DNA of 11,666 nucleotides from an uncultured Peptoniphilus sp. (lineage in GTDB: Bacteria > Bacillota > Clostridia > Tissierellales > Peptoniphilaceae). The notes under the pieces were generated by a model. It made no database searches. It was not told the origin of the DNA and was given only the letters and a program-made list of their open reading frames with translations. Location of the stretch: the NCBI GenBank assembly GCA_902465645.1, contig CABQNX010000031.1, positions 1 to 11,666 of the forward strand. The letters are read 5' to 3'. A program made the position numbers and the translations under genes. Shown here in pieces: positions 1-5,885 of this stretch. Numbering within the stretch: position 1 is the stretch's first letter; the number at the start of each line of letters is the position of its first letter.

Positions 1-43
1 TATCCCTAAGTGAGTTAACAGAAATTCCTATAATTGGTTTCAT
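1..43 (-). CDS. Partial CDS (N-terminus): probable gamma-glutamyl-gamma-aminobutyrate hydrolase-like class I amidotransferase
   Basis: Reading leftward from an ATG at 41-43, the first 14 codons give MKPIIGISVNSLRD before the window ends. A strong ribosome binding site (GGGAGGAAG) sits a few bases upstream, and a good promoter lies behind it, so this is a real gene start. The opening MKPIIGI followed by a short polar turn is the usual start of peptidase C26 / PuuD-like proteins, class I glutamine-amidotransferase-fold enzymes that hydrolyse gamma-glutamyl conjugates. The catalytic Cys-His-Glu residues lie outside the window, so the function is inferred from the N-terminus only. The gene is divergent from the MATE transporter. 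Other flavodoxin-like or amidotransferase-like folds can begin with a similar hydrophobic beta strand. Confidence 0.6.
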   Translation of the reverse strand, partial: MKPIIGISVNSLRD

Positions 44-71
44 AATCTTCCTCCCTTTTTTTATTAAACTC

Positions 72-100
72 ATTATAACAAAGACTTATAAAAATTGTAA
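72..100 (-). promoter_or_regulatory. Promoter for the leftward partial gene (extended -10)
   Basis: On the minus strand a TATAAT (72-77) is preceded by TGT, giving the extended -10 TGTTATAAT. The -35 region (about 95-100, TTACAA) is weak, which an extended -10 can compensate. The inferred start of transcription falls roughly 20 bases before the ribosome binding site of the leftward gene. Confidence 0.55.
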
Positions 101-124
101 TAGAATATGTTATTGACTAGCTTA

Positions 125-153
125 TTGCCTAAAAAAATTAATTAATATATAAT
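125..153 (+). promoter_or_regulatory. Promoter for the MATE transporter gene
   Basis: TTGCCT (125-130) and TATAAT (148-153) are separated by exactly 17 bases. The inferred start is near 160, giving a very short leader with the ribosome binding site GAGGTG at 164-169. A second -35-like TTGACT at 113-118 is too far from this -10 to pair with it. Confidence 0.6.
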
Positions 154-173
154 TACTAGATTAGAGGTGTTTT

Positions 174-1502
174 ATGAGTTTAAATAAACAATTTTTTAAG
201 TTTGTAATCCCATCTATTATTGCAATGTGGGTTTTTTCTATATACACAATCGTAGACGGCTTCTTCGTTGCAAACTTTGCTGGCGAGCTAGAGCTATCGG
301 CTGTAACAATAGTTGTGCCTTATGTGAACTTCTTGTTTGCAATTGCAATTATAACTGGTGTTGGATCACAAACAATTATAGGAATAGAACTAGGTAAGGG
401 AAACAAGGATGAGGCCAACAAGGTCTTTACCTTTATAATTTTATTTATCCTGACTTTTTCTGTATTGCTTGCTCTTATTGCAATAATTTTTATGGATCAA
501 ATAATAGGATTTTTGGGGGCAGACTCAACTCTATTCCACCTATCTCACGACTATCTGTCTGTAATTGTCTTCTTCTCGCCCTTCTACATCATTGCCTATG
601 CCTTTGAGGTCTTGGTAAAGGTAGACGGCTTTCCTAGGACTGCAATTATTGGTGCAGTTTCTGCTTGTGTAACAAATATAATCTTAGACTACATCTTAAT
701 CCACAAGTTTCAAATGGGAGTAAGAGGAGCTGCCCTTGCAACGGGTATTGCACAATTTTTGTCTTGCCTCATATTTTTTATTCACTTTAGGGCCGCCAAG
801 GGTTACCTTCGCTTTGTAAAAATTAAGATGAGTGCTAAAGAAGTCTTTCATTATTTAAAAAAGACTGTTGTCTATGGTTTTGGAGAGTTTATCTCTGAAC
901 TAAACACTGCAACCTTTGTCTTTATCTTTAACTTATTTATAATAAAGTATCTTTCACCTGAATATCTTTCTGCCTACGCAGTTATAAATTACATGTCACT
1001 CTTTGCCAGCTCCACCTTCCAGGGAGTTTGCCATGGGACTCTGCCCCTACTTTCCTACTATCACGGTTCCGAGGAAAGGGACAAGTCCATAAAGATTATA
1101 AGGATGAGTTTTATCTTTGTCTTTATAATTTCTGTGATTATGTATGCCATCGCCTACTTTGGTGCAGAAACTCAGTTCAATATGTTCTTGGAAAACAAGA
1201 GTATGATCTCATCTTCTATTAGGCCAATGAGGATCTACGCCCTTATGTTTTTATTTGCAGGTCACAACTTGTTTATCGCATCCCTCTCATCTGCCATTGG
1301 AGACCCAAAGTATTCCATCATAATAAATATTTTGAGAGGATCAGTTTCACTTTTCCTTTCAATTTATCTAATGGTTCACTTATTTGGAGTGAAATACCTC
1401 TTCTTCGGAGCAGTTGTATCAGAACTAGTAGTATTTGCTATTGCCCTTTATTCACTGAGGAAGATGCTAAATAAGTCTGCGCTAAGAATTAAAAAAGCAT
1501 GA
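174..1502 (+). CDS. MATE family multidrug efflux transporter (MepA/NorM-like)
   Basis: A 442-residue, very hydrophobic protein with about 12 predicted membrane helices, close to the usual MATE length of 440-460. The N-terminus (FKFVIPSIIAMWVFSIYTIVD, split here as FKFVIPSIIA and MWVFSIYTIVD) followed by GFFVANFAG matches the first MATE helix pair, where the Asp of 'TIVDGFF' is characteristic. Further signs are VGSQTIIGIELGKG after helix 2, and the repeat-like VKVDGFPRTAIIGAV and NIILDYILI with MGVRGAALATGIAQ in the first half. Family members extrude cationic drugs, dyes or metabolites using a Na+ or H+ gradient across the cell membrane; the substrate cannot be told from sequence. The start is supported by GAGGTG four bases upstream of ATG and a good promoter. 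It is a single-gene unit, divergent from the C26-like gene and convergent with degV. No MarR regulator gene lies beside it. Confidence 0.93.
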   Translation: MSLNKQFFKFVIPSIIAMWVFSIYTIVDGFFVANFAGELELSAVTIVVPYVNFLFAIAIITGVGSQTIIGIELGKGNKDEANKVFTFIILFILTFSVLLALIAIIFMDQIIGFLGADSTLFHLSHDYLSVIVFFSPFYIIAYAFEVLVKVDGFPRTAIIGAVSACVTNIILDYILIHKFQMGVRGAALATGIAQFLSCLIFFIHFRAAKGYLRFVKIKMSAKEVFHYLKKTVVYGFGEFISELNTATFVFIFNLFIIKYLSPEYLSAYAVINYMSLFASSTFQGVCHGTLPLLSYYHGSEERDKSIKIIRMSFIFVFIISVIMYAIAYFGAETQFNMFLENKSMISSSIRPMRIYALMFLFAGHNLFIASLSSAIGDPKYSIIINILRGSVSLFLSIYLMVHLFGVKYLFFGAVVSELVVFAIALYSLRKMLNKSALRIKKA

Positions 1503-1524
1503 GATTATAAAAATTTAAGAAATT

Positions 1525-1557
1525 AAAAAAGGAAGTCGCGTGACTTCCTAATTTTTT
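1525..1557. terminator. Bidirectional intrinsic terminator between MATE gene and degV
   Basis: An 8-bp stem AGGAAGTC / GACTTCCT (1530-1537 and 1542-1549) closes a 4-base loop. The plus strand has TTTTTT three bases after the stem (1552-1557); the minus strand has a T run (the A run at 1525-1530) directly at the stem. It therefore can serve both convergent genes and should be slightly stronger for degV. Confidence 0.88.
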
Positions 1558-1581
1558 GTGAATTTTTAATTTTAAAATCGA

Positions 1582-2460
1582 TTAATCTAAATACTTTTTA
1601 AATTTTTCTGGAATATTTTCAGAAAGGTAGGCTAGACCAAATATGTCTGGCCCCACGTGGGCTGCAATAGTATGTCCCACTTCTAAGGATAGGAACTTGT
1701 CATAGCCCCTGTCTTCTAACTTTTTTATTAATGAATCAAGAATTTTTATGTCATCGGCATAGACTGGGAAGACCCTATCAAATCCATCTGATGAAGTTTT
1801 TTCTTCCATCATCTCCATCATCTTCTTGTAGGACTTGTTCTTCCCCCTCACTACTTCCGATACGAAGAGACGTCCCTCTTCATCGACTTCTAATATTGGG
1901 AGTATGTTTAGGACACTTGAGATCCTTGCCTTGGTCCTGGAAACTCTTCCGCCTTCATAAAGGTATTTTAGGTCATAAACAGTAAATATGTGCTTTGTTT
2001 TTTCCACCAAAAATTTAAGAAGGTCCAAGACTTCGTCATAAGTAGCACCATTTTTTGCAGCAAGTCCTGCAAAATAAGTAATTTGTCCAAAGCCAACTGA
2101 TGCTGCAAGTGAGTCCACTATCTCAACTCTTATGTCGTACTTTTCTTCAATTTCTTTTTTTGCCATACAGGCATTTTGATAGGTACCACTTAGGCCTGAG
2201 GATAGGGTTAAGCAAATAATGTCTTTGCCTTCTTCTGCAAACTCTTCAAACTTCTTTAGGTACTCATAGAAAGTTATCTGGCTTGTCTTAAAAAAGTTTC
2301 CTTCCCTCATCTTATTGTAGATTTCCTTGTTGGACATATCTTCAGATAGGTCTTGGCCCTCTTCATCTACACAGTTTATTTTTAAAACTTCTATATCTAA
2401 ATCGTCCAATGTCTTTTTATCTAAATCACATGAGGAGTCGGATATTATTTTAAAAGTCAT
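1582..2460 (-). CDS. DegV family fatty-acid-binding protein (FakB-type)
   Basis: A 292-residue protein of normal DegV length. Family marks in order: SDSSCDL near residues 7-13; KTSQIT near 58-63; the TLSSGLSGTYQNA segment at 85-97, whose Ser/Gly loop holds the lipid carboxylate; VDSLAAS at 116-121; the YEGGRVSR segment at 168-175; and a C-terminal HVGPDIFGLAY with His268. DegV/FakB proteins bind a fatty acid in a buried tunnel and present its carboxyl group to the kinase FakA, which makes acyl phosphate for phospholipid synthesis; no fakA (DAK-type) gene is in the window. An in-frame ATG exists 13 codons upstream (to 2499), but the ATG at 2458-2460 has a strong AGGGAGGA site five bases before it, and MTFKIISDSS is the normal family start, so the shorter form is chosen. 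It ends at the shared terminator with the MATE gene. Confidence 0.92.
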   Translation of the reverse strand: MTFKIISDSSCDLDKKTLDDLDIEVLKINCVDEEGQDLSEDMSNKEIYNKMREGNFFKTSQITFYEYLKKFEEFAEEGKDIICLTLSSGLSGTYQNACMAKKEIEEKYDIRVEIVDSLAASVGFGQITYFAGLAAKNGATYDEVLDLLKFLVEKTKHIFTVYDLKYLYEGGRVSRTKARISSVLNILPILEVDEEGRLFVSEVVRGKNKSYKKMMEMMEEKTSSDGFDRVFPVYADDIKILDSLIKKLEDRGYDKFLSLEVGHTIAAHVGPDIFGLAYLSENIPEKFKKYLD

Positions 2461-2464
2461 TTGT

Positions 2465-2486
2465 TCCTCCCTGCTGGAAGTCCAGC
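2465..2486 (-). promoter_or_regulatory. Hairpin directly abutting the degV ribosome binding site
   Basis: On the mRNA strand, GCTGG-ACTT-CCAGC (plus 2473-2486, a sixth A-T pair is possible) is GC-rich in an otherwise AT-rich leader. It ends two bases before the AGGGAGGA ribosome binding site of degV. Such a hairpin may modulate ribosome access or stabilise the transcript; no ligand or protein is implied by the sequence. Confidence 0.35.
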
Positions 2487-2512
2487 TCTTGTATTTCAAT
2501 TAAAGGTAATTT

Positions 2513-2542
2513 GCTATATTAATAAGTTATTTGTATTTTCAA
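2513..2542 (-). promoter_or_regulatory. Possible proximal promoter of degV
   Basis: On the minus strand TTGAAA (2537-2542) lies 18 bases from TATAGC (2513-2518). Both boxes deviate from consensus. This would give a leader of about 45 bases containing the hairpin beside the ribosome binding site. Confidence 0.3.
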
Positions 2543-2620
2543 AGCTTTATTTTTAAGTCTTAAGCTAGTCATTCATATTTATAAGATTTTAATTTATAAA
2601 TAATTATTATTACATATCAT

Positions 2621-2629
2621 ATTATAACA
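2621..2629 (-). promoter_or_regulatory. Possible distal promoter of degV (extended -10)
   Basis: On the minus strand TGTTATAAT forms a perfect extended -10, the same nonamer as in the promoter at 72-80. No convincing -35 is seen 16-18 bases behind it. If used, degV would have a leader of about 150 bases. The stretch from here to 2700 is otherwise AT-rich with no ORF or RNA structure I can support. Confidence 0.4.
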
Positions 2630-2698
2630 TAGTGTTTATTTTTCATATATTCTTTTATTTGAATAAGTAGCTGTAATTCTTCTTTATTTTTTTCCTTT

Positions 2699-2707
2699 TG
2701 ATATAAT
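2699..2707 (+). promoter_or_regulatory. tadA promoter with extended -10, placed for leaderless transcription
   Basis: TGATATAAT is a perfect extended -10. Its last base (2707) is only six bases before the A of the tadA ATG at 2714, so a normal start site seven bases downstream falls on the ATG itself. The -35 region (about 2679-2685) is poor. The same eleven bases TTTGATATAAT recur upstream of the gene at 9762. Confidence 0.6.
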
Positions 2708-2713
2708 ATTTTT

Positions 2714-3166
2714 ATGGAAATTAAGTTTATGAAAGAGGCAATCCGCTATGGCCGCAGGTCTCTCTTATCAGATGACGTGCCCATTGGATGTGTCATCGTA
2801 AAAAATAATAAAATAATTGGATATGGTTACAATAAAAAAGAAGATTTGCAAAATCCCACAGCCCACGCAGAGATTATGGCCATATCTATGGCTTCAAGGC
2901 ATTTAAATTCTTATCATCTGGAAGGCTGTGACATCTACGTTACCCTTGAGCCCTGCCTCATGTGTGTAGGAGCAATTTTAAATGCAAGAATCAAAAATTT
3001 ATATTTTGGTGCCCGCAACAAGAGGTTTGGAGCAGTGGTTTCCCACCAAAAAATAGAAAAACTCATAACTAATCATAGGATTAATTATGAGTATGGTATC
3101 TTGGAAAGAGAATGTGCAAGCCAAATCTCTAGCTTCTTCTCAGATCTTAGGAAGAGGTCCAAATAA
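2714..3166 (+). CDS. tadA: tRNA(adenine34) deaminase TadA
   Basis: A 150-residue cytidine/deoxycytidylate deaminase-fold enzyme of standard TadA length. The zinc site is complete: PTAHAEIMA with His51 and the proton-shuttle Glu53, and EPCLMC with Cys81 and Cys84. DVPIGCVIV near the N-terminus, the FGARNKRFGAV segment and the C-terminal SSFFSDLRKR also follow TadA. The enzyme converts A34 of tRNA-Arg(ACG) to inosine so that the tRNA reads CGU/CGC/CGA; it is normally essential and cytosolic. The start at 2714 has no Shine-Dalgarno sequence, because the promoter -10 occupies that place. An internal ATG at 2729 (MKEAIRYGRR) would match the usual N-terminus nearly as well but also lacks a convincing site. 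The last 27 bases overlap the 3' end of the convergent PAP2 gene. Confidence 0.94.
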   Translation: MEIKFMKEAIRYGRRSLLSDDVPIGCVIVKNNKIIGYGYNKKEDLQNPTAHAEIMAISMASRHLNSYHLEGCDIYVTLEPCLMCVGAILNARIKNLYFGARNKRFGAVVSHQKIEKLITNHRINYEYGILERECASQISSFFSDLRKRSK

Positions 3167-3691
3167 AAAGGGAAGATTTACCTGCATAAAGTCCAATATA
3201 AATTTGTCGTAGTAATTTTTTGTGAGAAGGGCGATGATTATTCCAATGATTGCCCCAATGATTACGTCGCTGGGATAGTGGACAAAGTGATAAATTCTTG
3301 AGAAGGCAATTAGGCCTGCAATCACAAGAAAGAAAATCCCCATCCCCCTGAAGTAAAAGTAAATCGTAAGGGCTGCGGCAAAGGAAGAGGACGCGTGGCC
3401 TGATGGAAAGGAAAAATCTTTTGGATTCTTTATAAGAAGTTCAACCTTATTTATCCAAGATGGTCTCTTTCTCTTTAGGATATTTTTTAATAAGAGATTG
3501 CAGACTATCCCGTTAAATATAAGGGCAAGTATTACATTTATGCTCTCAACCCTAAAGCCTAAGTAGAAGAGGATATAAACTGTAAAAAGCCAAATTGCTC
3601 CTCCAGTTCCCAGGTGAGTGATGGCAATCATGTACCTATTTAAGACGTCGTTCCTTATTCCAAGGAGCCAGTTTAAAAATTTGCTATCCAT
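3140..3691 (-). CDS. PAP2 superfamily membrane phosphatase
   Basis: A 183-residue integral membrane protein with all three PAP2 signatures: KNILKRKRP (Lys69, Arg76, Pro77), FPSGHA (Ser97, His99) and SRIYHFVHYPSD (Arg132, catalytic His138, Asp142). About five to six helices flank them, with motif 2 and 3 facing outside in the family. Such enzymes dephosphorylate lipid phosphates such as phosphatidic acid, phosphatidylglycerophosphate or undecaprenyl diphosphate; the motif set and small size fit a BcrC/PgpB-like role, but the substrate is not decided by sequence. The frame stays open upstream to 3847, overlapping the preceding small gene, but ATG 3689-3691 has TAGGAG six bases before it and gives a normal N-terminus, so it is preferred. 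A terminator stands between it and the upstream gene on the same strand. Confidence 0.9.
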   Translation of the reverse strand: MDSKFLNWLLGIRNDVLNRYMIAITHLGTGGAIWLFTVYILFYLGFRVESINVILALIFNGIVCNLLLKNILKRKRPSWINKVELLIKNPKDFSFPSGHASSSFAAALTIYFYFRGMGIFFLVIAGLIAFSRIYHFVHYPSDVIIGAIIGIIIALLTKNYYDKFILDFMQVNLPFLFGPLPKI

Positions 3692-3712
3692 AAAAACTCC
3701 TATATTTTTTAC

Positions 3713-3737
3713 AAAAAAAGGCCTATCACTAGGCCCT
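3713..3737 (-). terminator. Intrinsic terminator downstream of the small acidic-protein gene, inside the PAP2 leader
   Basis: On the minus strand the stem GGCCTA / TAGGCC (extendable by a G-U and an A-U pair) closes a GTGA loop, which is a GNRA tetraloop, and is followed directly by TTTTTTT. The stem begins seven bases after the stop codon of the small gene. The U-tract ends about 22 bases before the PAP2 ATG, leaving room for only a ribosome binding site. Confidence 0.85.
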
Positions 3738-3743
3738 AAAAAA

Positions 3744-3983
3744 TCACATTCTATTTTCGTTGTCAACCCATTCTTTGGCTTCTTCAACTTCTTCGTCTGT
3801 TGGAATTTCGATTCCTGTTTCAGGATCTTGTCCTTCAGTCTTTGCATAGATATCTGAATCTGGTCTATCCTTTGGGTTGATTTCCTTTTGTTGGTCCATG
3901 TTAGCTTTCATTTCTTCCTTTTTTGCATCAGAAAGAGTTGTTGAGTTCTCTATTAATTCTTTTTCTTTTTTATTGTCTGTCAT
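3744..3983 (-). CDS. Small, highly charged hypothetical protein (79 aa; possibly DUF3787-like C-terminus)
   Basis: A real gene by context: GGAGGG lies six bases before its ATG, a consensus -10 stands upstream, and a terminator follows its stop at seven bases. The protein is strongly hydrophilic with no membrane segment, signal peptide or cysteine. Residues 1-30 are Lys/Glu-rich and probably helical; the middle is Pro/Asp-rich and likely disordered; the end (about 55-79) reads ETGIEIPTDEEVEEAKEWVD. That closing pattern, 'IP-acid-acid-x-V-x-x-AK-x-WVD-N', recalls from memory the small clostridial DUF3787 proteins, whose function is unknown; this match is tentative. It is followed by the PAP2 gene on the same strand and is divergent from the ABC exporter, sharing the palindromic operator region with it. 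I assign no function. Confidence 0.8.
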   Translation of the reverse strand: MTDNKKEKELIENSTTLSDAKKEEMKANMDQQKEINPKDRPDSDIYAKTEGQDPETGIEIPTDEEVEEAKEWVDNENRM

Positions 3984-4006
3984 GTTATCCCTCCATATAT
4001 TTGATA

Positions 4007-4034
4007 ATTATATATTATTACAAATAATTTGTAA
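4007..4034 (-). promoter_or_regulatory. Promoter of the small acidic-protein gene
   Basis: On the minus strand TATAAT (4007-4012) is preceded 16 bases upstream by TTACAA (4029-4034), a weak -35. The first palindrome of the operator covers this -35 and spacer, so a protein bound there should repress this promoter. Confidence 0.5.
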
Positions 4035-4051
4035 TTACAAATTATTTAAGT
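4018..4051. promoter_or_regulatory. Tandem palindromic operator between small gene and ABC exporter operon
   Basis: TTACAAAT-A-ATTTGTAA (4018-4034) is a perfect 8-1-8 interrupted palindrome, extendable by one more A/T pair. It is followed without a gap by TTACAAAT-T-ATTTAAGT (4035-4051), a second unit whose last half has decayed. The junction produces a second perfect palindrome of 26 bp at 4022-4047. Two abutting units of this size with a TACAAAT/ATTTGTA core resemble MarR/OhrR-type operators in layout. No regulator gene lies next to it, so the binding protein is encoded elsewhere. It lies on the -35 of the leftward promoter and just upstream of, or across, the rightward one. Confidence 0.65.
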
Positions 4052-4056
4052 AAATC

Positions 4057-4085
4057 TTGAGTATAATATGTTAAAATTTTATAAT
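4057..4085 (+). promoter_or_regulatory. Promoter of the heterodimeric ABC exporter operon
   Basis: TTGAGT (4057-4062) and TATAAT (4080-4085) are 17 bases apart, giving a start near 4092 and a leader of about 57 bases. A second TATAAT at 4062-4067 could be an alternative -10, in which case its -35 region would lie inside the palindromic operator. Confidence 0.6.
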
Positions 4086-4148
4086 TGAGTTTAAAAAAAT
4101 TTTTTTGGGTAAAAGTTTAATGTTAAATATGTATTTAGGAAGTGTTAT

Positions 4149-5885
4149 ATGTTAAAAGTAATTTTCGATAACCTAGGCGAGTATAAAAAGTACGCTGTGC
4201 TCTCGCCTTTTTTTGTTTTGCTAGAGGTCTTGATGAACGCATCAATCCCCTTCTTCATGACAAAAATAATAGACCAGGGGATCTTGGTTAACTCCTCTCA
4301 AAATATAATTAAGTACGGAATAATTTTATTTATTGCGGCGGGCATTTCCCTTGCCACTGGCGTGATCTCAGGCTATCTTGCCACTAAGGCATCAAGTGGT
4401 CTTGCAAAAAATATGAGGGCCTCAATGTTTAAAAATATTACAGACTTTTCCTTTGAGAATATGGATGAATTTAAGTCTGGCTCACTTATTACCCGTATGA
4501 CAACTGATGTCCAATCAGTGCAAATGGCCTTTCAAATGACTATAAGGATGGCAATCCGTTCGCCCCTTACCCTAATCTTTTGCTTCATCATGTCCTTTAG
4601 GCTTTCAAGGGACCTTGCTCCAACTTTTGTAATTATTATTCCCCTAATAGGGATTGGGATGGGACTTATAATAAAGGGAGCCTATCCAATTTTTGAAAAA
4701 GTTTTTAAGATTACAGACAAGCTTAACACCGACGTGTCAGAAAATCTATCTGCCATTCGTGTGGTCAAGTCCTTTGTAAAAGAAGAAAAGGAAATTCAAA
4801 AGTTTAATGAAGTTTCTGATGACCTACAAAAGAATTATATCAAGGCTTCCAAGCTCCTAGCTTTTTCCAATCCTTTAATGAACTTTTCAACCTACCTCAT
4901 GACAATATTAATTGCCTGGTTGGGAAGTCACTTTATTGTGGCTGGCAAGATGACAACTGGAGCCTTGACAGGTCTTGTTACTTACGCAATTCAAATTCAA
5001 ATTTCACTTATGATGCTCTCAATGATTCTCGTTCAAATTACAATTGCGAGAAACTCCATAAGACGTATCAACGAAGTTATTGCAACTAAGCCTTCTATCG
5101 TAAGCCCAGAAAATTCTGTGAAGGAAGTTAAAAATGGAGAAATCGCCTTTGATGACGTCTTCTTTTCTTATTCTGGCGACTTGGACAAGTCAGTCCTAAA
5201 AAACATTAATCTAAAGATAAATTCTGGCGATTATGTGGGTATGATTGGGCCAACAGGTTCTGGTAAGTCCACACTTATTAGCCTAATTGCAAGGCTCTTT
5301 GACCCAACAAAGGGGACTGTCTATGTTGGAGGAGAAGATGTGCGTGACTATGACTTAGAGTCTCTTCGTGACCAAGTTTCTGTAGTCCTACAAAAAAATC
5401 AACTTTTCACTGGGACCTTACGTGAGAACTTAAAATGGGCTGGCGATGACCTAAGTGACGAAGAGTTAAAAGAAGCCCTCTACATTGCTTCTTGTGATGA
5501 CTTTATTGACCCCGAAAAGGACCTTGACATGAAGGTCCAAAGGGGAGGAACTAACTTCTCAGGTGGTCAAAGGCAGAGAATTTCCATTGCAAGGTCAATA
5601 CTAAAGAATCCAAAGATTTTAATTATGGACGACTCAACTTCTGCCCTTGACAACAAGACTGAAGAAAAAATAATTTCTTCACTTAATAAATTAAGGCCAG
5701 ACATGACAAAGATTTTGATTTCACAAAAGATCAAGTCTTTAAAGAACACTGACTACACCCTAGTCCTTGACCTTGGCGAAATTGAATCTCTAGGAAGGCA
5801 CGAAGAACTTATAGAAAAGAGTCCAATCTATAAAGAAATTAATGAAACTCAAGAAAGTGACGGTGATTTTGATGCAGAAGAATAA
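4149..5885 (+). CDS. Heterodimeric ABC exporter, subunit with the degenerate ATPase motifs
   Basis: A 578-residue half-transporter: a six-helix membrane domain (about 1-310) and an ATP-binding domain (about 330-565). Seen: Walker A GPTGSGKST (367-375), Q-loop Gln415, a canonical signature FSGGQ (470-474), Walker B ILIMDD where the catalytic Glu is Asp495, and Gln526 in place of the switch His (LISQKI instead of the usual AHRL). A normal signature with a weakened Walker B and H-loop is the mark of the TM287/BmrC/LmrC-type partner in heterodimeric exporters, in which one of two ATP sites is nearly inactive. Such pumps export drugs, lipids or peptides. Start: AGGAAG six bases before the ATG. Its end overlaps the next gene by 14 bases, so the two are translated together; the operator and promoter upstream control both. 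Confidence 0.94.
   Translation: MLKVIFDNLGEYKKYAVLSPFFVLLEVLMNASIPFFMTKIIDQGILVNSSQNIIKYGIILFIAAGISLATGVISGYLATKASSGLAKNMRASMFKNITDFSFENMDEFKSGSLITRMTTDVQSVQMAFQMTIRMAIRSPLTLIFCFIMSFRLSRDLAPTFVIIIPLIGIGMGLIIKGAYPIFEKVFKITDKLNTDVSENLSAIRVVKSFVKEEKEIQKFNEVSDDLQKNYIKASKLLAFSNPLMNFSTYLMTILIAWLGSHFIVAGKMTTGALTGLVTYAIQIQISLMMLSMILVQITIARNSIRRINEVIATKPSIVSPENSVKEVKNGEIAFDDVFFSYSGDLDKSVLKNINLKINSGDYVGMIGPTGSGKSTLISLIARLFDPTKGTVYVGGEDVRDYDLESLRDQVSVVLQKNQLFTGTLRENLKWAGDDLSDEELKEALYIASCDDFIDPEKDLDMKVQRGGTNFSGGQRQRISIARSILKNPKILIMDDSTSALDNKTEEKIISSLNKLRPDMTKILISQKIKSLKNTDYTLVLDLGEIESLGRHEELIEKSPIYKEINETQESDGDFDAEE

Noticed and set aside
1731..1985. Open frame antisense to degV (84 codons)
   Set aside because: Low-complexity Ser/Arg/Leu-rich shadow translation with no ribosome site; degV in the opposite frame is clearly the coding sequence.
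2461..2499. Thirteen-codon N-terminal extension of degV
   Set aside because: It runs through the strong AGGGAGGA site and the leader hairpin, and DegV proteins normally begin at the MTFKIISDSS-type strand.
115..2570. Shared 10-mer GACTAGCTTA at 115-124 and its reverse complement at 2561-2570
   Set aside because: Ten bases in AT-rich gaps, no flanking extension and no consistent position relative to promoters; likely chance.
2541..2698. Possible riboswitch or small RNA in the degV-tadA gap
   Set aside because: The stretch is plain AT-rich sequence; apart from promoter-like boxes I find no GC-containing stems or recognisable aptamer core.
3692..3847. Fifty-two-codon N-terminal extension of the PAP2 protein
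   Set aside because: It crosses a terminator and the end of the upstream gene, is polar and unlike the family, and a good ribosome site precedes the inner ATG at 3691.
3984..4148. Possible mobile-element end or att site because of the long palindrome
   Set aside because: No transposase or integrase remnant, no matching copy at another place in the window, and the position between two promoters is better explained by an operator.
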